Shown here: positions 18,291 through 26,310 of the stretch, piece by piece
Numbering within the stretch: the stretch's first letter is position 1
Layout of the letters: each line of letters begins with the position of its first letter
Source of the DNA: Halohasta litorea
GTDB lineage: Archaea > Halobacteriota > Halobacteria > Halobacteriales > Haloferacaceae
Assembly (NCBI RefSeq): GCF_024494645.1
Contig: NZ_JANHDJ010000014.1
Coordinates: 1-34,264, forward strand
Direction: 5' to 3'
DNA: 34,264 nt
Made by a program: the position numbers and the translations under genes
The notes under the pieces: generated by a model
What the model saw: only the letters and a program-made list of their open reading frames with translations
The model's database searches: none
What the model was told of the DNA's origin: nothing

Positions 18291-19480
18291 GGCGTTCCCT
18301 CCGCGCGGTAGACCGGCTTCCCTGCGACGAACGCCCGTGTCACTGTCGGTGTCGGCTCTTCGTCGACGATCACGAGATCGGCCCGCGCACCCTCAGCGAT
18401 GCGCCCTCGGTCGGAGAGGCCGACAGCGTCGGCCGGGTCCTTCGTCACGCGAGCCACACGCTCGGGAAGCGAGTCGCCAGTCTCGACGAACGGTGTGGCC
18501 AAAAGCGAGATCGGGTGATAGTCGGCCACCAGCGCGTCGACGACACCCGCGTCGATGGCGTCTGCCGTCCGGAGGTTCCCCCACTGGCTCTCGCCGCGGA
18601 CGAGATTGGGTGCGCCCATCGTGACGGTCATCCCCAACTCGTTGGCTCGCTCGGCGGTGTCCAGAGTTATTGGATACTCGCTGATGTCGACGCCCACGTC
18701 CGCAAGCCGTTCGACCTCTTCGACTTCCTCGTCGTCGTGAGAGGCAGTCGGAATCCCGTGGTCGTGGGCAGTCTCGACGACGCGATCGATGCGCTCGCGG
18801 ATCGTGTCGAGTTCGAGGCTTCCTCGCTCTTTGATGATCTGTTCTGCCTCTGCGACCGAGTGGTTCTGTGAATCCCGGTAGTATTCGAGGAACGCCTCCC
18901 GGTCGCGGAACTGACCCTTGCCAGGGATATGGCTCATCACCGAGACGAGATCGGCGTTGCCTGCCGCGACGATTTCGGTAACGGCGTCGACACACCGCTG
19001 TTGGGTCACCTCACACCGGGCGTGAATCCGGTGATCGGCCATCAGGTCGTCGGCACGATCAACTGCCTCGGTGATCTCCGCACCCAATTCGGGTGAGCGA
19101 TTCTCGTCGGGGTCGACCTCAAAAGAGATGGCGTGAAACTTGGTAGTGATCCCGGCAGCGAGGTTCTCGCGGTCAGACGACGCCAGTGCCATGTGGGTAT
19201 CCATCTGTGCACCCGACCGTGGGTGAAGGTGTGATTCGATATCGTCGCCGTGGAGGTCGACGAGTCCGGGAAGCACGAGCCGACCCTTTGCGTCGAGGGT
19301 CTCGGCCCGCTGTCCCTCGACTCCATTGGTGGCAGGGAGGTCTTCAGGGTCACCGATACCGACGATACGGTTACCCTCGATCCGGATCGCACCCTCGATG
19401 ACGGCCTCGGGGGTGACGATCCGAGCGTTCTCGATAAGCCACGTCGACTCCTGGATCTGTTCCCCGCGCTGACTACTCAT
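18287..19480 (-). CDS. phnM: PhnM, ribophosphonate triphosphate hydrolase
   Basis: A 397-residue amidohydrolase-fold protein, slightly longer than the roughly 380-residue bacterial PhnM. PhnM removes pyrophosphate from ribose-1-phosphonate 5-triphosphate. The N-terminal beta domain starts STWLIENARIVTPEAVIEGA. The metal site begins with LVLPGLVDLHGDDIESHLHP near residue 69-88, and a second His/Asp cluster is at GIPTASHDDEEVEE. The C-terminal amidohydrolase signature is DRGRIAEGARADLVIVDEEP. The start overlaps the phnL stop (ATGA) and the end overlaps the TIM-barrel gene. Confidence 0.93.
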   Translation of the reverse strand: MSSQRGEQIQESTWLIENARIVTPEAVIEGAIRIEGNRIVGIGDPEDLPATNGVEGQRAETLDAKGRLVLPGLVDLHGDDIESHLHPRSGAQMDTHMALASSDRENLAAGITTKFHAISFEVDPDENRSPELGAEITEAVDRADDLMADHRIHARCEVTQQRCVDAVTEIVAAGNADLVSVMSHIPGKGQFRDREAFLEYYRDSQNHSVAEAEQIIKERGSLELDTIRERIDRVVETAHDHGIPTASHDDEEVEEVERLADVGVDISEYPITLDTAERANELGMTVTMGAPNLVRGESQWGNLRTADAIDAGVVDALVADYHPISLLATPFVETGDSLPERVARVTKDPADAVGLSDRGRIAEGARADLVIVDEEPTPTVTRAFVAGKPVYRAEGTP

Positions 19481-20211
19481 GCGACGACCACCCCTTCGTA
19501 CTCCTCGACTGGAACGATCCGCTGGAGCCGTGCCTCATCCAGAACAGCCACGCGGTCGGCGATGACTTCAACGACATCGGTGTTGTGGAAGACGCCGACG
19601 ACGGTTGTTCCATCGCCGAGATACTCCCGTAGGAGGTCGATAGCTGCCTGTCGCGTTTCGGGGTCGAGAGCACTCGTCGGCTCGTCGAGAAGAAGCAGAT
19701 CGGGCTGTGGAGCGATGGCCTGGGCGAGGTTGACCCGCTGTCGCTCGCCGCCGCTGAACGTCGCCGGATACGCCTCCCATAGCTCCTCGGGAAGTTTGAG
19801 TCGGGAGAGTAGCTCTTGGCTTCGCTCGCGGGCATCGGCGGTCGAGAGCCCGCCCTCGCGGAGCGGCCGTGCAACCACGTCGACCGCGGGCACACGCGGG
19901 ATCTCGTCGAGGAACTGTGAGGTATAGCCGATGGCGCTCTCCCGTAGCTGAATCATCTCGCGGTCGTCACACGATACGAGATCGACATCTCCCTCCGCAC
20001 CGTGGTAGACCACACGGCCAGCGCTAGGCTCGTAGGCCCGGTAGATACATTTCAGCAGTGAGGATTTGCCGCTGCCAGACTCACCGACGATGGCCAGAAA
20101 CTCGCCGTCGTCGACGGTGAACGAGACATCATCCAACCCGACGACCTGCGTATCGCCGAGGATGTGCATATCGAACGTCTTCCGTAGGTTTTCGATTGTA
20201 AGAACGGTCAT
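19477..20211 (-). CDS. phnL: PhnL, C-P lyase ABC-type ATPase
   Basis: A 244-residue ABC-type nucleotide-binding protein. Walker A is GESGSGKSS (43-51), the signature motif is FSGGERQRVNLAQAI, Walker B is LLLLDEPTSALD, and an H-loop motif reads VVGVFHNTD. PhnL lacks a membrane partner; in bacteria it supports the PhnI-catalysed transfer of phosphonate onto ATP ribose together with PhnG and PhnH. The ATG follows the phnK stop directly (TAAATG), and the gene runs into phnM by four bases. Confidence 0.93.
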   Translation of the reverse strand: MTVLTIENLRKTFDMHILGDTQVVGLDDVSFTVDDGEFLAIVGESGSGKSSLLKCIYRAYEPSAGRVVYHGAEGDVDLVSCDDREMIQLRESAIGYTSQFLDEIPRVPAVDVVARPLREGGLSTADARERSQELLSRLKLPEELWEAYPATFSGGERQRVNLAQAIAPQPDLLLLDEPTSALDPETRQAAIDLLREYLGDGTTVVGVFHNTDVVEVIADRVAVLDEARLQRIVPVEEYEGVVVA

Positions 20212-21039
20212 TTAAATCACCGAATTGATGAGTGTTTGTGTGTAGGCGTGGTGGGGATCCTCCATCACGCGGTCAGTGAGCCCCGACTCGATAACCCGTC
20301 CGTGGCGCATCACGAGCGTACGGTCGGCCAGCAGTCGAATCACCCCGAGGTCGTGGGAGACGACGACTGCGGCGACGTCTTCCTCGCGCTGGACGCGGCG
20401 GAACATATCCAGGACTCGCGCTTGGACGCTCACGTCGAGGCCAGTCGTCGGCTCGTCGAGGATGATCACGTTTGGGTCGTTTGCCAGCGCACGGGCGATC
20501 TGGACACGCCGCTGCATCCCACCGGAGTAGGTGTCGGTGGCGTCGTCCATCCGGTCAACCGGAATCTCGGTCGCCTCGAACAGCGAACCGACACGCTCGC
20601 GGATCTCCTCGTAGTTGCGCCAGCCCGCCGACAGCAGTTTCTCTGCGACGTTGCCGCCGCCGGAAAAGTCGAGTTCGAGCCCATCCCGGATGTGCTGGTG
20701 GACGAGGCTGATCTCGCCGTTCTGCAGCTCGTGGCGCGTCTGATAGTCGACATCCAGGAGGTTCCCCTCGTGATTCGCATAGCGAACCGCGCCGTCGGCG
20801 TGGCCCTCGTCATCGTCGAGCGCAAGCAGTTCGGCGACGCTCGACTTGCCGGAGCCGGATTCACCGACGATGCCGAGGACTTCCCCGGCTTCCACCGAAA
20901 GGTCGACATCCGCACAGGCAACGACGCTCCCGCAGATCGGACACTGGTTGGTTCCGGCACGGTCGCCTGTACGGTCCAGACAGACCGCACAGCCCTCGCC
21001 GTAGACCTTCGTCAGTCCCTCGGCCTCCAAGAGGCTCAT
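20212..21039 (-). CDS. phnK: PhnK, C-P lyase ABC-type ATPase with zinc-ribbon-like insert
   Basis: A 275-residue ABC ATPase that docks on the PhnGHIJ core in bacteria. After MSLLEAEGLTKVYGEG an insert carries four cysteines, C17-x2-C20-x12-C33-x2-C36 (CAVC and CPIC), which could bind zinc, before the strand entering Walker A GESGSGKSS (59-67). Further motifs are SLVHQHIRDGLELDFSGGG, signature YSGGMQRRVQIARAL, Walker B VIILDEPTTGLDVS and H-loop VVVSHDLGVIRLLADRTLVM, all characteristic of PhnK. Escherichia coli PhnK, from memory, is about 252 residues and lacks the four-Cys insert. The start overlaps the phnJ stop by four bases. Confidence 0.93.
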   Translation of the reverse strand: MSLLEAEGLTKVYGEGCAVCLDRTGDRAGTNQCPICGSVVACADVDLSVEAGEVLGIVGESGSGKSSVAELLALDDDEGHADGAVRYANHEGNLLDVDYQTRHELQNGEISLVHQHIRDGLELDFSGGGNVAEKLLSAGWRNYEEIRERVGSLFEATEIPVDRMDDATDTYSGGMQRRVQIARALANDPNVIILDEPTTGLDVSVQARVLDMFRRVQREEDVAAVVVSHDLGVIRLLADRTLVMRHGRVIESGLTDRVMEDPHHAYTQTLINSVI

Positions 21040-22076
21040 TCAGCATCACCGCCATGGCTGTCGACTGTCGCCTCAGGCGTGGCCGACTTCTCGTCATCCG
21101 GCGTCCCCGGCCCCCAGTCGACTCCCTCACGATCGAGGTGATAATCCTTCGGTAGTTCCTCGCTGTCCTGTCGTTTGAGACAAAACGAGGTATCGTTGCA
21201 GACGTACTGTCGGTCCCGATCGTCGGTTTCGATTTCAGTGAGATAGGTATCGGTCGACCCGCAGGCCTGACAGGACTGGTCGGGGAAGCGTTCGACCTGG
21301 AATGTCCGATCCTCGAAGGCCAACGGCTCGACGCTCGTATGGGGTGGAACGGCGTAGATTCGGGCCTCGCGTCCGGCGGCGAAGACGAACAGGTTGTCGG
21401 CGTCATCGAGTTTGGGGACGTCCCACCGGGGGATCGGCGAGGGGTCCATGAGATAGCGGCCACCGACCATCGTCGGGTAGCGTGCGGCAATATTGATCTC
21501 GCCGAACTCGACGACATTCTCGTAGAGATGAACCCACATCTTGCCGTAGTTTTTGTGGGCGTGTCGACGCCGGTTGGCTGCATCCGAGGAGTCGACCTTT
21601 CGGAGTGCATCTGTGATCGGCACCTGCAACACGAGGATCTGGTCGTCGGTCAGCACCTCCTCGGGAATCCGGTGGCGTGTCTGGATCACGTCGGCGTCAG
21701 TCGTATCGGTCGTCGTCTCGACATCGGCGGTGTCGCTGGCCAGTCGACGGATGTTGGCCGCGTTGACTGATTCGTCTGACCCCTGGTCGATGACTTTGAA
21801 CGTGTCGTCGGGACCGAGAATCGACAGCGAGGCCTGAATGCCGCCGGTCCCCCAGCCGCGGGCCAGCGGCATCGGTCGGGAAGCATACGGCACCTGATGG
21901 CCGGGGATGGCGATGGCCTTCAATATTGAGCGCCGGACCTCGCGTTTGGTGTGTTCGTCGAGATAGGCGTAGTTGTAGCCGTCGAGCCCGTCGTCTCCGT
22001 CGAGGCTGTCGAGGACAGCGTCGACGGAGTCGGTCGATACAGTTTGGCCTGTGGTTGGTGGCTCTGTTTCAGTCAT
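21036..22076 (-). CDS. phnJ: PhnJ, radical-SAM carbon-phosphorus lyase
   Basis: The catalytic subunit, which cleaves the C-P bond of 5-phosphoribosyl-1-phosphonate using a 4Fe-4S cluster and SAM. I take ATG 22076 (346 residues), which overlaps the phnI stop by eight bases; the frame is open to 22295 but that stretch is antisense-like. Conserved features: YAYLDEHTKREVRRSILKAI, IPGHQVPYASRPMPLARGWG followed by TGGIQ, and HAHKNYGKMWVHLYENVVEF. The cysteine motif is C269-x2-C272-x20-C293-x5-C299, matching the bacterial C-x2-C-x21-C-x5-C cluster and radical site with one residue fewer. A roughly 30-residue acidic N-terminal extension and an acidic tail are haloarchaeal additions. Confidence 0.96.
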   Translation of the reverse strand: MTETEPPTTGQTVSTDSVDAVLDSLDGDDGLDGYNYAYLDEHTKREVRRSILKAIAIPGHQVPYASRPMPLARGWGTGGIQASLSILGPDDTFKVIDQGSDESVNAANIRRLASDTADVETTTDTTDADVIQTRHRIPEEVLTDDQILVLQVPITDALRKVDSSDAANRRRHAHKNYGKMWVHLYENVVEFGEINIAARYPTMVGGRYLMDPSPIPRWDVPKLDDADNLFVFAAGREARIYAVPPHTSVEPLAFEDRTFQVERFPDQSCQACGSTDTYLTEIETDDRDRQYVCNDTSFCLKRQDSEELPKDYHLDREGVDWGPGTPDDEKSATPEATVDSHGGDAE

Positions 22077-23244
22077 CGTTGTTGATTTCCATCGGGGTCT
22101 GCTCGCTGTCGTCACGCTCGGTGTTCTCGGCTTCATCTCCGTTCTTGGCCTCGTCGTCGACGCCCGCTGCGGACCCCACGCCTGCCCGGTGTCGAATTCC
22201 ACGAATTCGGTCGAGAATCGACTGAAACGTGACGTAGTGGGGCAGTTTGAGGTGTTCAATGAAGCCGAACGAATCCATCCCGTCGACCACATCAAGGACG
22301 AACTCGGGGTTCTCGGCGGGCTCGGACTCGCTGTCGAGTTGGATCGAAGCGTCGAGAATCGTCATAGCGATGGCCTTGCGTTCGTTGCGACCGAAGGTCA
22401 GTCCGTAGCCGAAGGCGAACTGTGGATCCTCGCGCTTGGCGTACACCGGCACCACCGCCTCGCTCTCGCTGAGTTCGATATCGGTCACTCGAACCTCTTC
22501 GTCCGTGTATGGGTGTTCGATCTTCACGGGGAGCTTGCCGACCCGAACCTCGGCGAGCGTCGGGTGTACTTGGCCATAGCCCCGGAGCGCGGAGTAACCC
22601 AGCGCGGTCACTGCCCCCGTCTCGCCGCGGGCAAGCTCTTGAAGAACTTCGTCGCGGTCGACCGGATGGGTCACCGACTCGCGGGTGGTGTCGGCTGGCT
22701 CGCCGTCGAATTCGTGTTCGGGTTCGTGAACGAGGCCCTCCTCGCGGAGTACCTCCATCACGTTTGTGAGCTGTTCTGGCTCTGTCTCGTCGACCTCCCA
22801 GTCGGCGGTCGGATCGTCCGGCTCGTCGTCTTCGTGGTCGGTTTCGAGGTTGAAATCCAGGAGTCGCTGGGTGTAGTCCTTGGTTGGGCCGAGGATCTGG
22901 CCGCCCGGCACGTCTTTATACGCGGGTGAGACGCGTCGTGTAGCGAACATCTCAGAAGGATCGGCGGTAACCGTTTCGTCCCAGCGTTCTAGCGTCGACC
23001 GGTAGGCCCGCAGCAGAAACGCAGCTTCGACTGTATCGCCTTGTGCCTGTTTCACCGCAAGCGCGGCGAGTCGCGGGGCGTACAGCCCGGCCTCGCTCAT
23101 CGCTTGGGCGGTCAGGCGGTCGAGCTGGCCCTCGATCTGGTCGACCGATAGCGTCTCGTCCTCGCCGTCGAGTCGCTGTTTTTCGAACAGGTCCGCAGCA
23201 CGTTCGATAATCTCCTCGCCAGCTTTGACCGCAACGTACCCCAT
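22069..23244 (-). CDS. phnI: PhnI, C-P lyase nucleosidase/transferase subunit
   Basis: A 391-residue PhnI, starting MGYVAVKAGEEIIERAADLF, the canonical beginning. It holds the C-P lyase core and, with PhnG, PhnH and PhnL, swaps adenine of ATP for phosphonate. Recognisable segments are MSEAGLYAPRLAALAVKQAQ, LLRAYRSTLERW, RVSPAYKDVPGGQILGPTKD followed by YTQRLLDF, and FAFGYGLTFGRNERKAIAMT. Near the C-terminus are DSFGFIEHLKLPHYVTFQSI and an acidic tail. The ATG overlaps the phnH stop (TGATG); the end overlaps phnJ. Confidence 0.95.
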   Translation of the reverse strand: MGYVAVKAGEEIIERAADLFEKQRLDGEDETLSVDQIEGQLDRLTAQAMSEAGLYAPRLAALAVKQAQGDTVEAAFLLRAYRSTLERWDETVTADPSEMFATRRVSPAYKDVPGGQILGPTKDYTQRLLDFNLETDHEDDEPDDPTADWEVDETEPEQLTNVMEVLREEGLVHEPEHEFDGEPADTTRESVTHPVDRDEVLQELARGETGAVTALGYSALRGYGQVHPTLAEVRVGKLPVKIEHPYTDEEVRVTDIELSESEAVVPVYAKREDPQFAFGYGLTFGRNERKAIAMTILDASIQLDSESEPAENPEFVLDVVDGMDSFGFIEHLKLPHYVTFQSILDRIRGIRHRAGVGSAAGVDDEAKNGDEAENTERDDSEQTPMEINNDD

Positions 23245-23801
23245 CAGGCCACCTCCATCGACACTGAGCGGGGCACTGCGAGGAGCCGATCACCGGCCGT
23301 GAAGATCGCCTCGACGCCGCGAGGATACGTCGACTGGGTCGCGGTGATCGCATCGAGTTCCTCGGTCGGGAGTCCAACAGCCACCGATCGGGTGTCGGGG
23401 ATCCCCGGTCCCGAGAGGGTGATCGTCGTCAAATCGAGGTCAGCATCAGCGTCCGCAGACAGGCCGTCGACCCGGTAGATTACCGTCGCGCCCTCGCTGG
23501 GTTCGACGAGTGTCCCACGAGTGAGGTCGGCGACGTTCCATGTAGGCACGCCGTGGGTGTGGACGATATCGGCCGTCTCCGGCTCGGCGTCGTCGAGCCG
23601 ACCGTGACTCGCCAGTTTTTCCCGAAGCTCGGTGTCGGCTGTGGACAGCGACACCTCATGGTCGACCAGCGTGGCGACGACGGCGTGATCGGCCGGGTCC
23701 GTTGGAACCGCTTGAATCGTGCCGGGCCGACTCATCGCGTCACAGAGCGCCCGGAAAGTAGCCCGTGTGTCGGCGACGGGATCGAGTCCGAGGGATCTCA
23801 C
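23244..23801 (-). CDS. phnH: PhnH, C-P lyase core subunit
   Basis: A 185-residue PhnH, starting from a GTG at 23801 that overlaps the phnG stop (GTGA). The upstream-open frame to 23855 is antisense-like and is excluded. Conserved features are DTRATFRALCDAMSRPGTIQ near the start, VATLVDHEVSLSTAD, and the glycine-rich GPGIPDTRSVAVGLPTEELD, followed by YPRGVEAIFTAGDRLLAVPR, the usual PhnH ending. PhnH belongs to the PLP-transferase fold but lacks the cofactor lysine site in known structures; it dimerises in the PhnGHIJ complex. Confidence 0.94.
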   Translation of the reverse strand: MRSLGLDPVADTRATFRALCDAMSRPGTIQAVPTDPADHAVVATLVDHEVSLSTADTELREKLASHGRLDDAEPETADIVHTHGVPTWNVADLTRGTLVEPSEGATVIYRVDGLSADADADLDLTTITLSGPGIPDTRSVAVGLPTEELDAITATQSTYPRGVEAIFTAGDRLLAVPRSVSMEVA

Positions 23802-24241
23802 AGCTCGTCCTCCATCGTTTCGAACTCGACGGCGGTGTGGCGGCTCTCGGCCCACTCGCGGTCCCGGCTGGCGGCTCGTTGTTCACCGGCGGCTTCGAGT
23901 TCGTCGACCATCGCGGCCGTGCGATTGTGACCGCCAGCGACCGCCGCGTCGACGATGGCTCCCGACAGCGCTTCTCGTTCGGCCTTGCCGGGGCGCATGG
24001 CGAACCCGCGTTCGCCGTCGAGACTGACCTCGGCGGGTGTGACAACGACCTCACCGAGATTGAACGGTCGACGCTCGACCGGTTCGCGGACCTGCTGCAT
24101 GAGAAGCGTCGGTTTGGGCTCCTGTCGGATCGTCAGTGGTGGGTCGGATTCGAGAATTTCGTTGGCGAACCGGGCGAGTACGGACTCATCACAGGCCGCG
24201 ATGAGCTCGAACCGGTCCGAGCGGTTATGGGCATCCGTCAT
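23798..24241 (-). CDS. phnG: PhnG, C-P lyase core subunit and first gene of the operon
   Basis: A 147-residue PhnG, close to the bacterial length of about 150. ATG 24241 (MTDAHNRSDRFELIAACDES) is preferred to the longer start at 24268 because a TATA-like element lies at 24258-24265, close upstream, which implies a leaderless message. Family features are PPLTIRQEPKPTLLMQQVRE, then FNLGEVVVTPAEVSL and the helix EREALSGAIVDAAVA. It partners PhnI in the core complex. Its stop overlaps the GTG start of phnH. Confidence 0.93.
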   Translation of the reverse strand: MTDAHNRSDRFELIAACDESVLARFANEILESDPPLTIRQEPKPTLLMQQVREPVERRPFNLGEVVVTPAEVSLDGERGFAMRPGKAEREALSGAIVDAAVAGGHNRTAAMVDELEAAGEQRAASRDREWAESRHTAVEFETMEDEL

Positions 24242-24257
24242 ACAATCAAGTAGGGAA

Positions 24258-24265
24258 TCTCTAAA
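24258..24265 (-). promoter_or_regulatory. TATA-like box for the phnG operon
   Basis: TTTAGAGA on the minus strand, about 20-25 bases before ATG 24241. This is the usual position for leaderless haloarchaeal promoters. Confidence 0.45.
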
Positions 24266-24343
24266 CACCCGAATAAGGGTTCGCTGGGTACTCTCTATTC
24301 CTCCCTGTGAGGACCTGATCGAACACCCACCGAGATACGAGCG

Positions 24344-24361
24344 TCCGGACTAGTACAGACT
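24344..24361. promoter_or_regulatory. Candidate phosphate/phosphonate operator, copy 1 (phnG-phnD)
   Basis: GTCCGGACTAGTACAGAC; read on the minus strand it is GTCTGTACTAGTCCGGAC. It matches 17 of 18 bases with the element at 30238-30255. It consists of two 8-base units of the form GTCYGKAC spaced ten bases apart (one helical turn); one unit, GTCCGGAC, is a perfect palindrome. It lies midway between the divergent phnG and phnD starts (103 and 107 bases from them), where it could control both. Confidence 0.6.
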
Positions 24362-24437
24362 CAGTTACGCAATGGTCGACTGTGGCTGAAAACCAGCGTG
24401 GCGTCGTGGTTCCTTCCGGACTCTACGCAGCCAAGGG

Positions 24438-24446
24438 TTATTCTAT
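24438..24446 (+). promoter_or_regulatory. TATA-like box for phnD
   Basis: TTATTCTAT centred about 26 bases before ATG 24468, preceded by a purine-rich stretch (AAGGG) where the BRE would be. It suggests a leaderless phnD message. Confidence 0.45.
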
Positions 24447-24467
24447 CCCGTTAGTTCGACTCAGGTG

Positions 24468-25490
24468 ATGGCACCTACCAGTGAGGTCGACGCCTCTGAC
24501 GTACCGACGACGACCACGAGTACCGAGAAGCGAGCTCTGAGTCGCCGCCGGTTCGCCGCCGGCGCGCTCGGCGCAGCCGGACTTACCGGGATGGCTGGCT
24601 GTAGCAGCGTCTTGGGCAACGCAGATAGTAGTGAAACGATCACGATGCTACTGACGCCCGACACACCGTCGGACGTTCGGCCGCAGTATCAGCCGGTCCA
24701 CGATCTGCTCGAAGGCGAGATCGACGGCCTCGATCTCGAAATGAAGGTCCCACAGGACTACTCGGCTGTCAGACCGGCCCTGCGGAGCGAACAGGCCGAG
24801 ATCGGGATGGACGACGTGACGCTCATTTCGGACCCCGACATGATGGATCTGTTTGGAACGGCTGTCACTGGCGGGACGGCCTTCTACTTCTCGATGATGC
24901 TGACGAAACCCGAGTCAGATATCGACGAACGGACCGATCTCGAAGGCCGATCGGTCGCCTTCGCCGACCGCCTCTCAACGAGTGGTTCGATCTTCGCCGT
25001 CTATGCACTCAAGGAGGCTGGTCTTGACGTGGGCGACGCACCTGACGGCCCACCAGTCGACTTCGACGGGACGTGGTCGAACCACGAGGACGCCGTCCAG
25101 AAGGTGATCAACGACGACGCCGACGCCTGCTGTACGTGGACTGGCAACGGGATGGCCTACCTCGCTCAAGACCAGGAACTACCAGAAGAGGTAGCAAACC
25201 AAGATTCGTTCGTTGGCAACCGTGGCAGCGAATCCGAGACGCTTCGACCGTTCTGGTGGTCGTTCCCGATTCCGAAACAGCCGATCTACGCCCGCCAGTC
25301 GTGGGACTCGCCGATGAAAGAGGAGATCCGCCAAACCCTGATCGACTCCGACAGAGAGCTCATCGAAGAGTACCTTCCCGAGGATTACAACGAGGACGAT
25401 CTGCCGTTTAGCACGCTCCGAGAGACGACAATGGACAACTACGAACCCGTGATCACGCGGCTCAACGATCTCGGTATCGAACTCGGATAA
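24468..25490 (+). CDS. phnD: PhnD, phosphonate-binding lipoprotein
   Basis: A 340-residue periplasm-type binding protein of the phosphonate ABC importer. The N-terminus has a twin-arginine motif, LSRRRFAAGALGAAGLTGMA, ending in a lipobox with lipidated C45 (MAGC), so it is exported folded and anchored to the membrane. The mature part follows the PhnD pattern: ITMLLTPDTPSDVRPQYQPV (substrate-loop strand), FYFSMMLTKPESDIDERTDL, and EGRSVAFADRLSTSGSIFAV. A GTG lies one codon earlier (24465); ATG is chosen. It heads an operon running phnD-phnC-phnE-acyltransferase-MFS, with a 28-base gap to phnC. Confidence 0.93.
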   Translation: MAPTSEVDASDVPTTTTSTEKRALSRRRFAAGALGAAGLTGMAGCSSVLGNADSSETITMLLTPDTPSDVRPQYQPVHDLLEGEIDGLDLEMKVPQDYSAVRPALRSEQAEIGMDDVTLISDPDMMDLFGTAVTGGTAFYFSMMLTKPESDIDERTDLEGRSVAFADRLSTSGSIFAVYALKEAGLDVGDAPDGPPVDFDGTWSNHEDAVQKVINDDADACCTWTGNGMAYLAQDQELPEEVANQDSFVGNRGSESETLRPFWWSFPIPKQPIYARQSWDSPMKEEIRQTLIDSDRELIEEYLPEDYNEDDLPFSTLRETTMDNYEPVITRLNDLGIELG

Positions 25491-25518
25491 CCAGCTCACC
25501 ACGAAATTTTCAGTTATC

Positions 25519-26310
25519 ATGAGCACGCTTACAATCGAGAATCTGACAAAGGAGTACGGCGACGTGACTGCACTCGAAGACGTCTCCTTCGAGATCGATG
25601 ACGAGTTCGTCGTGCTGCTCGGCGAATCAGGGGCCGGAAAGTCGACGCTACTCCGGTGTATCAACGGCCTCACCGAGCCGACGAGCGGCGAGATACGGCT
25701 CGACGGCGAGCCGATCGTTGGCTCCCAGCCGGACGTGGGGATGATCTTCCAACAGCACAACCTCGTTGAGGGACTCTCAGCGTATGTAAACGCGCTGACC
25801 GGGTCTTTGAATAGCTCCTCGACGTTCGAGAGCCTCCTCCAACAGCAGGATCGGTCGACAAAAAAAGACGCGCTTGAAGCCCTCGAAACCGTCGGGCTTC
25901 TCGACGAAGCCCACCAGCACGTCTCCCAGATGAGCGGTGGCCAACAACAGCGGGTCGGCATCGCCCGCGCACTGGTCCAAGATCCACGGTTGGTGTTGGC
26001 CGACGAACCGGTCGCCAGTCTAGATCCCTCGAGTGCTGAGACCGTGATGGGTTATTTAAAAAAGGCTGCAGGGCTTCACGAGGTGACCGCACTGGTGAGC
26101 CTCCATCAGGTCAATATCGCCGCCCACTTCGGCGAGCGATTCATCGGGCTTCGAGACGGCCAACTGCTGTTCGATGTCGACCAGGATGGACTCACACCCG
26201 AACTCGTCGACGAACTCTACGGGAGTGTCGAGACGGTCGGACTTGCCCAGCAGACCGACCCGCCGGAGATTCCGTCGACCGACCAGCCCACACTGGGGGC
26301 CGAAACGTGA
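25519..26310 (+). CDS. phnC: PhnC, phosphonate ABC transporter ATPase
   Basis: A 263-residue ABC ATPase. Motifs are Walker A GESGAGKST (35-43), Q-loop MIFQQHNLVEGLSAYVNALT (the NAL-G pattern is typical of PhnC), signature MSGGQQQRVGIARAL (138-152), Walker B LVLADEPVASLDP, and H-loop VSLHQVNIAAHF. It powers uptake of phosphonate delivered by PhnD through PhnE. The GTG start of phnE overlaps its stop. Confidence 0.94.
   Translation: MSTLTIENLTKEYGDVTALEDVSFEIDDEFVVLLGESGAGKSTLLRCINGLTEPTSGEIRLDGEPIVGSQPDVGMIFQQHNLVEGLSAYVNALTGSLNSSSTFESLLQQQDRSTKKDALEALETVGLLDEAHQHVSQMSGGQQQRVGIARALVQDPRLVLADEPVASLDPSSAETVMGYLKKAAGLHEVTALVSLHQVNIAAHFGERFIGLRDGQLLFDVDQDGLTPELVDELYGSVETVGLAQQTDPPEIPSTDQPTLGAET

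Noticed and set aside
22077-22295. Longer start for phnJ (about 73 extra residues)
   Set aside because: The extension lies wholly within phnI on the same strand in another frame, is Arg/Ser/Thr-rich and not PhnJ-like. ATG 22076 gives the expected overlap.
20236-22929. Long plus-strand open frames (about 300 codons each) over phnI, phnJ and phnK
   Set aside because: They are antisense to well-recognised C-P lyase genes and show only the His/Val/Asp-rich bias of complementary haloarchaeal codons.
24414-24421. TTCCGGAC as a further operator unit near phnD
   Set aside because: Only a partial match to GTCYGKAC, and not in ten-base phase with the main site, so it may be chance.
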